From the IMG/VR virus record IMGVR_UViG_3300017713_002817, positions 1 to 31,314 of that record: a DNA stretch of 31,314 bases; one strand, written 5' to 3'. Below, piece by piece: positions 12,752 through 20,957 of the stretch; the first letter of the stretch is position 1; every line of letters starts with the position of its first letter. This DNA is from a virus. The notes beneath the pieces were generated by a model that worked only from the letters and a program-made list of their open reading frames with translations, ran no database searches and was not told the origin of the DNA. The translations under genes were made by a program, and so were the position numbers.

Positions 12752-14148
12752 AGTTTAAAGTCTCCAAACTTTTCAGATGCGATACGTTCTCCAGATCTAG
12801 AATGATCAAACGGAGATTTTTCGCTATCATAATGGGGTGTATCATCAACTAATGTTTGTTGAGTTTCTTCTACGTCAAACAATCTCATCTTAGATCGATC
12901 AACACCAATCACAAATCGTTTATAGAAAGTCGGATCATTGTAACGATTCTTCAATTGTTTGACCATCATCTGTCCGTCTTTTTCAAGCTCTTCGGTTGAG
13001 ATCAAGGCAAACATTAGATCGGCTGTCGCGGGTAATCCAAAAGACTCGGACGTATCTTCAAGCCCAACATCCGAGTTACCATAACCAGAACGAGTCGTTT
13101 GCGTTGCAGAGAAGACCGGTACGTCGAACTCGACCGCAAGGCCACGTAATTCTTCAGCAATTGCTTTAATGTAAGTGTATGAATTGATAGATCCTCCCAT
13201 TCCTTTCATTCTACTTGAAGCACAGATATTGAGATAATCAATAAAGATAATATCTGGAACAAATTCTTTTTTAAGCTTCAGTTCATTCAAAAGAGCTCTA
13301 AAATGGCTAGAATGAGCAGAACCGGTTGGATATTCTTTGACCACTAAACGGCCAGTAGTCTTACGAGCTAAGTTCTTGACTTTCTCGGTAAACATATCCT
13401 TTGACATGTTTTCAAGTTGGTCAATAGGAACATTCAATAAGTTAGCATCGATACGCTCAGCGATTCTTTCTTCTGCCATTTCCATCGTAATATAAAGAAC
13501 GTTACGACCTTCTACAAGAGCACTAGCAGCAACATGACACATGAATAGAGACTTGCCAACGCCAGTACCTGCAAGGGCAATGTTAAGTGTCTTATTTGGT
13601 ATACCACCCTTTGTAATCTTGTTGAAATATTCGAGATCAAACGGGATTCGATCTTCTTCTTTATTATAGAATTCCCAACGTTCTTCTGCTTGTTCGACAT
13701 AATCATGGCCTACATTTGTATCAAACGCAACTCCCAAAGCTTTTTGTAATAACTCTGGCAAAGCATTCTTAGTAAGAGTTTCATGTTTTCCATCAATAAT
13801 ACTAATGGACTCCATGATAGAATTATAGATTGCTCGATCCTGACACCACTTTTCGGTATGATCTAGCAACCAGTCTTCGTCAATCTTTTCTTTTGAAAAG
13901 AGTTGAGGAACTATATCCATAGCCATAGTGTACTGATCTTCAGACATGTTAGTATCTTGAAGTTCAATTGCTAAAGACTCATTCGTCGGAAGCCGATTGT
14001 ATTTAGCAACGTACTTACCGGCTTCTTTAAATAACGTTTTGTAAACACCTTGGAAATAATCTGGCTTAATAAAAGGCAGAACTTTCCGCATATACTTCTC
14101 GTCTGTGAGAAGATTTCTTAAGATTGTTTGTTCAATGTTTGCTTGCAA
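12748..14148 (-). CDS. 41: Replicative DNA helicase (DnaB/T4 gp41 family)
   Basis: A 5'-3' hexameric helicase that unwinds the fork and recruits primase. Walker A ALAGTGVGKS lies near residues 190-199, Walker B is DIIFIDYLN, and the motif SATQTTRSGYGNSD corresponds to the DnaB/RecA arginine and glutamine sensor region. The N-terminal IEQTILRNLLTDEKYMRKVL and KPDYFQGVYKTLFKEA match the gp41 N-terminal domain. I choose TTG at 14148: it starts one base after the upstream stop and has GGAAAGAG 5 bases upstream. A TTG at 14205 would add 19 residues. The length of 466 is close to T4 gp41 (475). It sits in the uvsX-105aa-41 order seen in cyanophages. Confidence 0.94.
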   Translation of the reverse strand: MQANIEQTILRNLLTDEKYMRKVLPFIKPDYFQGVYKTLFKEAGKYVAKYNRLPTNESLAIELQDTNMSEDQYTMAMDIVPQLFSKEKIDEDWLLDHTEKWCQDRAIYNSIMESISIIDGKHETLTKNALPELLQKALGVAFDTNVGHDYVEQAEERWEFYNKEEDRIPFDLEYFNKITKGGIPNKTLNIALAGTGVGKSLFMCHVAASALVEGRNVLYITMEMAEERIAERIDANLLNVPIDQLENMSKDMFTEKVKNLARKTTGRLVVKEYPTGSAHSSHFRALLNELKLKKEFVPDIIFIDYLNICASSRMKGMGGSINSYTYIKAIAEELRGLAVEFDVPVFSATQTTRSGYGNSDVGLEDTSESFGLPATADLMFALISTEELEKDGQMMVKQLKNRYNDPTFYKRFVIGVDRSKMRLFDVEETQQTLVDDTPHYDSEKSPFDHSRSGERIASEKFGDFKL

Positions 14149-14149
14149 G

Positions 14150-14467
14150 TTACTCTTTCCAATACTCAATTTCTTTACCGCTTTTCCGATCAGTGACTCT
14201 CGCAAACCCTTCTTCTAAAGCAATATCAAATATGCTTTGAAGAACATCATGAGCTACTTCTTGTAAACGCTCATTCTCAGGTACTGCTTCAGGATCAGGG
14301 CTTGAGATAATACCAAAATCAAATGATAAATGACCTTCAACTTCATTTAGAGCTACAGCACCAAATTGAATAACTGTTTCAGGAAATTCACCAGTCAGGA
14401 TTCGAGCATTCCACGGATCGGATTCAGAATCTGGTTCAATTAATACGTAGTCAGTACCTTCCTTCAT
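14150..14467 (-). CDS. Conserved small protein between uvsX and gene 41
   Basis: A 105-residue acidic protein starting MKEGTDYVLIEPDSESD, with WNARILTGEFPETVIQFGAV and LSFDFGIISSPDPEA. It looks like the unnamed protein found between uvsX and the gp41 helicase in T4-like cyanophages, which suggests a replication or recombination accessory role. ATG at 14467 overlaps the uvsX stop, and the helicase starts one base after its own stop. No catalytic motif is seen. Confidence 0.8.
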   Translation of the reverse strand: MKEGTDYVLIEPDSESDPWNARILTGEFPETVIQFGAVALNEVEGHLSFDFGIISSPDPEAVPENERLQEVAHDVLQSIFDIALEEGFARVTDRKSGKEIEYWKE

Positions 14468-15504
14468 TCTTCATCCTCAATGTCAACATGAGATTTACCG
14501 CCGATCTTATAACATTCGGTTAGATATTCGGCAAAGTTGGTTTCAGCAAAGATTGGTTTCCAGAAGTCTTCTTCTAGAGTTTGGGCTTCTCGTACTTTAG
14601 ACTCAGATAATTCACCAGTCGTCTGGTCAACGCGGCAATACCAGCCTGCAGATGGCTTAGCCACATATTTACCTTGCATAGCAACGTCAAGCAGACCAGA
14701 CCACTTCTGTACTCCACCTTCCCAGCTAACACTAATGGGAATCTTAGACTTTTCTTTAACATAACGCGATTTCTCTACATTGATTACAAAATCATAGCCA
14801 GTAACTTCAGTACCTTTTTTATTCTGACGACGACCAACAATCCAGATGTTGTCAGCAGAATAATAGATACCGGTACCACCGGATACAATCGCTTTCGGGA
14901 ACAAACCAATTTCTTGGTAAGTATGGTTTACTGCAATCAATGGAATGTTTTTCATATTCAAGTATGGTGTACACATACGGAACAAACCTTTGAGTGCTTT
15001 TGCTCGAGACATATCAGCAACTGATTTTTCGTTGATAGCGTCTTCAAGTTCTTTCTTTGATGCGAGGTTACCAACTGAATCGATAACAATAATAACATTG
15101 TCTTTACGATCTAAAGATTCCATTTGACCAATAATATCAAACTTCAATTCTTCAACATTTGTAATTGGTGTATGAAGTACACGATTGGTATCAATATCGT
15201 ACATCTTAAAATATTGTTCAGGTGAACCAAACTCTGAATCATAAAATAAAAGTACAGCATCTTTGTACTTTTTCAAATAAGCACTTGCCATAATCAAAGC
15301 AAATGATGTCTTAAAGTGTTTTGATGGACCAGCAAGCACTGTGAGTCCGGGTGCCAATCCACCATCAGTAGAGCCAGATAAAGCAACGTTCATCATGGGT
15401 ACTTCGGTTGGGATCATATCTTTATCATTAAAGAATTTCGATTCAGCCAAAACTTCAGTTGTTTTAACTTTCGAATTCTTTTTCAATTTATCCATAATAC
15501 TCAA
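14464..15504 (-). CDS. uvsX: UvsX RecA-like recombinase
   Basis: A 346-residue recombinase that forms filaments on single-stranded DNA and drives strand invasion in recombination-dependent replication. Walker A is GPSKHFKTS (about residues 59-67), very like T4 UvsX GPSKSFKS. Walker B is NVIIVIDSVGNL. The ATP-binding core is followed by VSGGTGIYYSADNIWIVGRR, the loop-2 region. The start TTG at 15504 has AAGGAG with a 7-base gap; ATG at 15495 has poor spacing. The gene overlaps the 105-aa protein downstream and follows two tiny genes upstream. Confidence 0.95.
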   Translation of the reverse strand: MSIMDKLKKNSKVKTTEVLAESKFFNDKDMIPTEVPMMNVALSGSTDGGLAPGLTVLAGPSKHFKTSFALIMASAYLKKYKDAVLLFYDSEFGSPEQYFKMYDIDTNRVLHTPITNVEELKFDIIGQMESLDRKDNVIIVIDSVGNLASKKELEDAINEKSVADMSRAKALKGLFRMCTPYLNMKNIPLIAVNHTYQEIGLFPKAIVSGGTGIYYSADNIWIVGRRQNKKGTEVTGYDFVINVEKSRYVKEKSKIPISVSWEGGVQKWSGLLDVAMQGKYVAKPSAGWYCRVDQTTGELSESKVREAQTLEEDFWKPIFAETNFAEYLTECYKIGGKSHVDIEDEE

Positions 15505-15522
15505 AGCATAGTCTCCTTAGGG

Positions 15523-15693
15523 TTAGCCACTGAAATAGATTTCACCTGGTCGATACCAGTTCTTTTGATTATGAAGTCTACCCAGTAGATTAGTAATTTC
15601 TGTTATATCGATATCCGGCCTGTCTAATTCACGCAAGCCGGCTTCAATTATTTCGATATCTCGAAGTGTTAATTTAAATTCTGTATTATACAT
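15523..15693 (-). CDS. Small conserved phage protein (56 aa)
   Basis: ATG at 15693 lies two bases below the preceding stop. The 56-residue product starts MYNTEFKLTLRDIEIIEAGL and contains ITNLLGRLHNQKNWYRPGE, a pattern I recall from small proteins near uvsX in T4-like cyanophages. Predicted helix-turn-helix-like arrangement of two helices plus a short strand; function unknown. Shorter than common gene-caller limits, so easily missed. Confidence 0.75.
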   Translation of the reverse strand: MYNTEFKLTLRDIEIIEAGLRELDRPDIDITEITNLLGRLHNQKNWYRPGEIYFSG

Positions 15694-15694
15694 C

Positions 15695-15862
15695 TCATAT
15701 ATAATCTCTTACAAGTTCGCTGATCTTTTTTTCAAGATCTTCGTTGTCATTTTCTAGCCGAGTGATTTGATCACGTATACTTTCAACTTGATCTTTACGT
15801 TCTTGCATCACCTGACTTATTTCTTTTAAGACTATTTCTAGTCTTTCCTTTAGCTGATCCAT
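15695..15862 (-). CDS. Small coiled-coil protein (55 aa)
   Basis: ATG at 15862, four bases downstream of the cytosine methyltransferase stop. The 55-residue product (MDQLKERLEIVLKEISQV...) is almost wholly a heptad-repeat coiled coil rich in Lys, Glu, Leu and Ile, so it likely oligomerises or binds a partner. No family recognised. Tight packing between neighbours in the same direction supports coding. Confidence 0.65.
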   Translation of the reverse strand: MDQLKERLEIVLKEISQVMQERKDQVESIRDQITRLENDNEDLEKKISELVRDYI

Positions 15863-15865
15863 ATA

Positions 15866-17056
15866 TTATACCATAAAATCATCGAGTTGTACACTACTTT
15901 TTTCAGACCACCATGAATTATTTTTGTTATCTTGAATTAAGTAGTTTGTCTCGATGAGCCTGTTATCAGAACGACCTTCTACAAACTTGACTACTTCAGA
16001 GGCCATGTCTTCAGCAGTGGTGACAGGTACATTTTGACAAATGTGATTGAGATTTTTACGACCACCTTGGAGAATAAAATCATCTGGCATTTTCATTAGT
16101 GATAGACATTCTCTAATAGTCAAAAAGCGATCTTCATCTGGATGCGCTATTGATGTTGGTCGATGACCTACAAAAGCACCGATGTGGTCTTTTGGAATTT
16201 CAATATTGTGCCACATAATATTACCGCCTGAAGCTAACTTGTCAAACTTACGTCGGCACTTAGCGGCTTCTCTTTCATATCCATTAGCATCCATCCAATC
16301 GGCTGCTTTTAAGAATGAATCATTAGCATAGATCCATTCCATAGGATTCGTAGTTTTTTCGATACTAGCAGCAAACTTTTGATGAGTTGTATTCAACAAT
16401 TGAAGAACATACTTATAGTATGCGTTATCAGTTGGCTTTGCCTCATTGGCAAGAATGTCCATTGGATCTGCTGGATTTCTGTTGACAGATCGAATGGCAT
16501 CTTCGATTGTTTGGTGCGTACGATTTATATATTCAAATACTGGAACCTTATCACCTTTCCAGAAAAAATAAAAAGCTCTATCTCTTACTTGAGAAAGTCC
16601 ATGCAAGAGACTTTTTGTTTTAAATATTGAAAAAGTATATCCGTATTTTTGGCCAATTTGTCGTAAATCTTTGACAACTGGCTCTCCCATCTTGCTAGCA
16701 AGTCTTGGTGCGTTTTCTCCCCAAAACACTTTTGGTTTGACGCTATCGAGTATATACTCTGCAGACATACGCATCCAATCATTAGTAGCAGACTCAGAAT
16801 TACTTGAAGGACTGAGACTAGACAAGCCAGCACAAGGGCAAACAGTGTTAACAATATCAACACTATTAACATCAGGAAGCTCACCGTCTTTGATAAGATG
16901 ATAGGGAACTTCGTTTTTATAATATTCCAATAGGTGTTTATCATTACTTTCAAAACCTTCGTACGACAGAATGTACTCGGGTTTATTTCCAACGACATTC
17001 TGCATAGCAATTGTTTCACCACCAATAAGTGGTACTATACTGGCATAATTAACCAT
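15866..17056 (-). CDS. Cytosine-C5 DNA methyltransferase-like protein
   Basis: A 396-residue protein with the order of motifs of C5 DNA methyltransferases: an N-terminal SAM-motif variant (LIGGETIAMQN), the catalytic PC motif as VCPCAGLSS (Cys75), an ENV variant ENA in FWGENAPRL (114-116), QxRxR as QVRDRAFYFFW (about 155), and a motif X-like ICQNVPVTTAEDMASEVVKF. The canonical FxGxGG is altered, so SAM binding or specificity may differ. The target recognition region (about 165-330) has no recognisable sequence. Starts by overlapping the dehydrogenase stop (8 bases). It may protect DNA, act on a non-canonical substrate, or be a diverged paralogue. Confidence 0.8.
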   Translation of the reverse strand: MVNYASIVPLIGGETIAMQNVVGNKPEYILSYEGFESNDKHLLEYYKNEVPYHLIKDGELPDVNSVDIVNTVCPCAGLSSLSPSSNSESATNDWMRMSAEYILDSVKPKVFWGENAPRLASKMGEPVVKDLRQIGQKYGYTFSIFKTKSLLHGLSQVRDRAFYFFWKGDKVPVFEYINRTHQTIEDAIRSVNRNPADPMDILANEAKPTDNAYYKYVLQLLNTTHQKFAASIEKTTNPMEWIYANDSFLKAADWMDANGYEREAAKCRRKFDKLASGGNIMWHNIEIPKDHIGAFVGHRPTSIAHPDEDRFLTIRECLSLMKMPDDFILQGGRKNLNHICQNVPVTTAEDMASEVVKFVEGRSDNRLIETNYLIQDNKNNSWWSEKSSVQLDDFMV

Positions 17057-17873
17057 AATTTACTTTCTGTTCTTTTTCACGTTCATCAAGATCGTAAGAT
17101 TTTCTATATACGTTATTATGTTTGATTACTTCGTCAAGGACGCCAAAGTCTCCTTTTGAAAAGGTAGAGAAAGCGTTAGTATCTTTTGGGAAACAAGCTC
17201 CGCCAAAACCTTTACGTCCGTCTGGCCCTGGAACCTGAGTATGACTATGGCCAATACGTGGATCACTACCAATCGCATTCACAATCACATTATACTTGCC
17301 TTCCCAGTCTTCAACAATATCTTTGAATTGATTAAACCATAGAACTTTAGTAGCGAGGTAAGAGTTGATTCCGTATTTAACGAATGAAGCTTCTTTGGCT
17401 GTCATATAGAAAACTTGACATGGTTTACATTGCGAATAGTTTTCATATAGATCAAGAACACGTTCACAATACTTTCTCTTACCACCAAGTACGTGCATTG
17501 GTGGATTAATGAAATCGTCAAGAGCATTCTTTTCAGTCAAAAACTCTGGGTTGTAAACTACACGTTCGTTTTCAAGATAGAGTTCATCTACAATATCTGG
17601 AGTTGTGGTTGACTTAATAATAATCGGACAACTAAAATGTTCTAGTTGACGTACAACATCTTTTACGATTGAAGCGTCGATTTCACCGTCTGAACCAAAG
17701 GGAGTTGGTACTGCAACAAAGGCAGCATCTAATCGAACTTTACCTTTCAGTTGATCGAGTGTAGTTCCATAAAGTGGATCTACAATATACTTCTCAACTT
17801 GACTTGTGGAAAAGCCGTGGTCAACAGCTTTACCTACGTAACCATGACCAATGATTGCGATATTAATTGACAT
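17049..17873 (-). CDS. ugd: UDP-glucose/nucleotide-sugar 6-dehydrogenase, short form
   Basis: A 274-residue protein; ATG at 17873 has AAGGAA 9 bases upstream. NAD-binding GHGYVG is at residues 8-13, the central domain has KYGINSYLATKVLWFNQF, and the catalytic Cys motif GFGGACFPKDTNAF has Cys near 227. These enzymes oxidise UDP-glucose twice to UDP-glucuronate. The protein stops about 47 residues after the Cys, so the C-terminal UDP-binding domain (about 130 residues) of typical Ugd is missing. The next gene starts at once, so this is a compact form rather than a frameshift. It adjoins the UDP-glucuronate 4-epimerase. Confidence 0.85.
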   Translation of the reverse strand: MSINIAIIGHGYVGKAVDHGFSTSQVEKYIVDPLYGTTLDQLKGKVRLDAAFVAVPTPFGSDGEIDASIVKDVVRQLEHFSCPIIIKSTTTPDIVDELYLENERVVYNPEFLTEKNALDDFINPPMHVLGGKRKYCERVLDLYENYSQCKPCQVFYMTAKEASFVKYGINSYLATKVLWFNQFKDIVEDWEGKYNVIVNAIGSDPRIGHSHTQVPGPDGRKGFGGACFPKDTNAFSTFSKGDFGVLDEVIKHNNVYRKSYDLDEREKEQKVNYG

Positions 17874-18819
17874 TATAATATTCCTTGTACCATTCAATAA
17901 ATTTAGCTACACCTTCCGCAATATTTGTAGTTGGCTTGTAACCGAGTGCTTGTAACTTAGTCGTATCAGACCATGTTGCTTGAGTGTCGGCAGGATGCAT
18001 TTCAACTAATTCACGAATAGCTGTACGATCTAAGTTCTTCTCAATATGTTCTACAAAATCAACCAGCTGAATTTGATCACCAAAACCAATATTATAGATT
18101 TCGTTAATGTCTTGATTATCTAAAAGACGATTGATAATAATTACGATGCCTTGAACAATATCTTCGACGTACGTAAAATCACGAACCATATCACCATAGT
18201 TGAAAAGTTGGATTGGATTGCCGGCAACAATGTTTTTAGTAAAGTCAAACAGCGCCATATCAGGCCGGCCCCAAGGACCATACACTGTAAAGAAACGTAA
18301 GCCAATAGTTGAATCAATTTTAGAAGAGATCATCTGTGCTTCATTGGTAGCTTTAGAATAACCGTATGGATTCTTAGCTACTCCAATCTTTTCGTCTTCA
18401 TTCCATGGGAGAGGATTATCAGCCATTACACACGAGGTTGAGGCATATGTGATTTTAGTTATACGAGCATCATTACACGCTTCGATAAGATTATGTGTAC
18501 CGACAATATTGTTTGAAATATAGTCATCCGGATAATCAAGCGAATGACGTACTCCGGCATATGCTGCTAAATGCATTACAACATCTGGACTATTTGTTTT
18601 CATCCACTGAGTAAGCTTCTTGCGATCCAATAGATCTACGTTTTCCATGATAACGCCGAATCGATCGTGAAGAATATTTGCTCGAGTATGTTTTAGCCCT
18701 GGATCGTAATAATCGTTGTAATTATCAAAGCCAACAACTTCGTGACCTAGTTCTATTAGTTTATGTGTGAGATGGAATGCAATAAAGCCTGCTCCACCGG
18801 TGATACAAATTTTAGCCAT
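17863..18819 (-). CDS. UDP-glucuronate 4-epimerase-like SDR
   Basis: A 318-residue extended short-chain dehydrogenase. NAD-binding ICITGGAGFIAFHL is at the N-terminus, the catalytic Tyr/Lys pair is in NPYGYSKATNE, and RFFTVYGPWGRPDMALF and RDFTYVEDIVQGI are typical of UDP-glucuronate 4-epimerases (CapI type), as is GFDNYNDYYDP near residue 30. Expected reaction: UDP-glucuronate to UDP-galacturonate. UDP-glucuronate decarboxylase is less likely, since that family lacks the NDYYD block. The gene starts inside the end of the glycosyltransferase-like gene and overlaps the dehydrogenase. Confidence 0.85.
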   Translation of the reverse strand: MAKICITGGAGFIAFHLTHKLIELGHEVVGFDNYNDYYDPGLKHTRANILHDRFGVIMENVDLLDRKKLTQWMKTNSPDVVMHLAAYAGVRHSLDYPDDYISNNIVGTHNLIEACNDARITKITYASTSCVMADNPLPWNEDEKIGVAKNPYGYSKATNEAQMISSKIDSTIGLRFFTVYGPWGRPDMALFDFTKNIVAGNPIQLFNYGDMVRDFTYVEDIVQGIVIIINRLLDNQDINEIYNIGFGDQIQLVDFVEHIEKNLDRTAIRELVEMHPADTQATWSDTTKLQALGYKPTTNIAEGVAKFIEWYKEYYNVN

Positions 18820-19903
18820 TTAAGACCTCCATAATTTCTTGTTTGGTGACATCCTTATTTAGTGGGTGATTATCTAGGAAGTTTTCACGCTGTGCGTTTG
18901 CTTTCTTCCATAGCTGACTATCATCCATTGCTTCAACTTCGGCTGGAGTAATAAGGAACTCTTCACCATAAACTTTACCTTCAACAGGATCACAAATAGT
19001 AATTGATCGAGCTTCAGCGCATTGTAATACTCGTGTTCTCCACCAGCCAGATCCTGAATGATCGTATCCCGGCATCAGGTTACCCCAAGTAGTTTCGTAT
19101 TCTTGTACCATTTTATCTTCGGTCAGGCGTTCGGTTTTGAATGCTCCGCGTTGAGCACCGTAGATACGTACATCCCAATTCAATTCTTGTTTGTCTAACC
19201 ACTTACGTGTTTTAGTTTGTACCAATGAACTAAAGATCCACGCTTTTGATTTCTTCTCTGGAGACGGAGCTTCAGGTCCACCAAAGAAATCGTCTAGACC
19301 ACCAGCTTCCATTCCATAATTATTTTCATGAGAACGATTTAAGTGGTATGGATTAGGGTTGAAACTATAAACCAGTTCTTGTGGATAATCCATCAACTTA
19401 CTGAGATCACCACCAGCAAAAGCACACATCAAAACTTTATTCTTCTTTTCAGCAACCATATCGATTGCGTCAATGTAAGCTTGGTGATACTTCTTTACCT
19501 GATCTACATCTTTGACTGTATGATATTGATCAAGGATATGACCACGATAAGCAGACTCAGGACGTTCCTTCAGAGCTTTACCATAACCAATTACACCATT
19601 GAAAATATCTTTGACTTGCCAATCGTCAAAAGCTAGAATAGCATCCGGTCTTTGGTTGAGTGCCCATAGCCCGTCAAAGATACGTTGACAAAAACCATTA
19701 GGACTGTGTAGATATACAATCACATGATCGTATTCAGAAAGATCTTCACCGGGTTGAGTATGTTTTTGAGTTACTTCGAAGTCCATATCTTCAAGACAAC
19801 GAATAAGACCGTAATGGCAAAGGATCACTCCAATGCGTTTTGAGAGATAACCATCATAGCGTGTTTGCTCGTGGTTCATCCCAGTTACTAAGATTTTTTT
19901 CAT
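18812..19903 (-). CDS. Putative glycosyltransferase (GT-B-like)
   Basis: A 363-residue protein starting MKKILVTGMNHEQTRYDG; ATG at 19903 has GAGGAA 12 bases upstream. The first half has alternating strands and helices (DHVIVYLHSPNGF, PDAILAFDDWQVKDIF). The second half has WIFSSLVQTKTRKWL, WDVRIYGAQRGAF and WWRTRVLQCAEARSITICDP, the layout of a GT-B C-terminal donor-binding domain. This identification rests on pattern and context only; I see no EX7E motif. It is first in an operon with the UDP-glucuronate enzymes and near the dCMP hydroxymethylase, so glycosylation of modified DNA bases is a reasonable hypothesis. Confidence 0.55.
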   Translation of the reverse strand: MKKILVTGMNHEQTRYDGYLSKRIGVILCHYGLIRCLEDMDFEVTQKHTQPGEDLSEYDHVIVYLHSPNGFCQRIFDGLWALNQRPDAILAFDDWQVKDIFNGVIGYGKALKERPESAYRGHILDQYHTVKDVDQVKKYHQAYIDAIDMVAEKKNKVLMCAFAGGDLSKLMDYPQELVYSFNPNPYHLNRSHENNYGMEAGGLDDFFGGPEAPSPEKKSKAWIFSSLVQTKTRKWLDKQELNWDVRIYGAQRGAFKTERLTEDKMVQEYETTWGNLMPGYDHSGSGWWRTRVLQCAEARSITICDPVEGKVYGEEFLITPAEVEAMDDSQLWKKANAQRENFLDNHPLNKDVTKQEIMEVLNG

Positions 19904-19930
19904 AATATACTATTCCTCAATTGTGTTTAT

Positions 19931-19960
19931 ATTATACCATATGTATGAAGCTTTGTAAAC
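19931..19960 (-). promoter_or_regulatory. T4-type early promoter
   Basis: Minus strand GTTTAC (19960-19955), 18-base spacer ending ATGG, TATAAT (19936-19931). It overlaps the 3' end of the UDG-like gene and drives the long operon from 19903 to the terminator at 11148. Confidence 0.87.
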
Positions 19961-20303
19961 CTTTAATTACGTCTTCTTCGTACTTTTTATCGTTGAGATT
20001 ACGGTTTAGCGGACTTGGATGCGGAAGCTCATAAAAATCGTAGCCCATTTTATTAGTATATTGTTTCACTTCTTTACCTAAAGTTATTACTTTAGTATAA
20101 TTCTTAAAGATATCGTGAAACATAGTATCACATATTTCAGCCTTTTTGAGAGAACCGGCGCTCGAGTGAGCAAGATTCGTGAAGCTGTATATTCTTACAT
20201 CACATGCATCGAGCCACCGGTTTAGCCGGTTTAATGTAGGATTGCCCTTCCTCTTGGTAGAAGAAGGGCTTGGGCTGTGTCCAATAACTAATACGTGTGT
20301 CAT
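19932..20303 (-). CDS. Uracil-DNA-glycosylase-superfamily-like protein
   Basis: A 123-residue protein with GHSPSPSS at residues 8-15, NPTLNRLNRWLDAC, VITLGKEVKQYTNKMGY, and HPSPLNR near residues 94-100. The HPSP motif and the N-terminal GxxPxP loop resemble UDG superfamily motifs, and similar short proteins are common in marine phages. The canonical catalytic Asp (GQDPYH) is not obvious, so activity is doubtful. ATG at 20303 overlaps the preceding stop. Confidence 0.55.
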   Translation of the reverse strand: MTHVLVIGHSPSPSSTKRKGNPTLNRLNRWLDACDVRIYSFTNLAHSSAGSLKKAEICDTMFHDIFKNYTKVITLGKEVKQYTNKMGYDFYELPHPSPLNRNLNDKKYEEDVIKGLQSFIHMV

Positions 20304-20509
20304 GTTTTCAAATCGTATATTCGTTGTTCTTCTGGACTAGTAGCAAATGGTTTTGTTTGATATGCCATATCAGTTTCAAGTTGTTTAATTCTAGCTTTTA
20401 ATTCTTCAACTTCTTTAGTCAATCGTAAATTACTATGTTGAATAGTAATACCTGCCTTTTCGTCTTCTTCTCTAAGACGCTTCACCATATAAGCTTCATA
20501 TGAACTCAT
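20300..20509 (-). CDS. Small coiled-coil protein (69 aa)
   Basis: ATG at 20509 lies within the dCMP deaminase C-terminus; GGAGTCGACT upstream. The 69-residue product (MSSYEAYMVKRLREEDEKAG) has a clear coiled coil (LTKEVEELKARIKQLETDM) and a short C-terminal tail. No family recognised. Overlaps both neighbours in the early operon. Confidence 0.65.
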   Translation of the reverse strand: MSSYEAYMVKRLREEDEKAGITIQHSNLRLTKEVEELKARIKQLETDMAYQTKPFATSPEEQRIYDLKT

Positions 20510-20957
20510 AGTCGACTCCTGCTTCGTTAAACATTTCTTCTGTTTTAGTCCATGATTGTTGCCAGAGATCTGGTATCTCTTGGTCTTTCATGACCACTCG
20601 TTTTATGCCAACTTGAATAATCCCTTTGGCACAATCGGAACAAACTGGTAGCCCGTGCACGTATAATGTAGCACCGTCAAGAGAGACACCATTATAAGTC
20701 GCATTATAAATTACATTCATTTCTGCGTGGACTACCAGTTCGTATTTTCTCGTGCGATCTTCATAACGATTAGGTGAATCACTAATCCCACGAGGAAACC
20801 CGTTGAACCCTTGAGCAAGAACACTGCCCTTTGATCCAACTGCCACGGCTCCGATCTTCCGTGACGGGTCTTTAGACCAGCCAGCAACACCTGCGGCTAA
20901 GTCTAAATATCTTTCATCCCATTTATTTGACAAGGTGGAAATGCCTTTCATAGACAT
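20496..20957 (-). CDS. cd: dCMP deaminase
   Basis: A zinc-dependent deaminase converting dCMP to dUMP, the substrate of ThyX. The Zn motifs are HAE (H77, E79 in VVHAEMNVI) and PVCSDC (C106, C109), as in all CDA-fold dCMP deaminases. The length, 153, fits short phage forms (T4 Cd is 193). Start is uncertain: ATG at 20957 or 20951, or TTG at 20933, which would reduce the overlap with the hydroxymethylase. Genes for hydroxymethylase, deaminase and ThyX form one nucleotide-metabolism set. Confidence 0.94.
   Translation of the reverse strand: MSMKGISTLSNKWDERYLDLAAGVAGWSKDPSRKIGAVAVGSKGSVLAQGFNGFPRGISDSPNRYEDRTRKYELVVHAEMNVIYNATYNGVSLDGATLYVHGLPVCSDCAKGIIQVGIKRVVMKDQEIPDLWQQSWTKTEEMFNEAGVDYEFI

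Noticed and set aside
14674-15024. Plus-strand 116-codon frame inside uvsX
   Set aside because: It is antisense to conserved UvsX motifs, with no promoter or ribosome site.
17025-17049. Frameshift explaining the missing Ugd C-terminal domain
   Set aside because: The following gene starts immediately in a recognisable methyltransferase frame, and no frame downstream encodes a UDP-binding domain.
17863-18819. UDP-glucuronate decarboxylase (UDP-xylose synthase) instead of 4-epimerase
   Set aside because: The NDYYD block and RFFTVYGPWGRPDMA are typical of 4-epimerases and not of decarboxylases.
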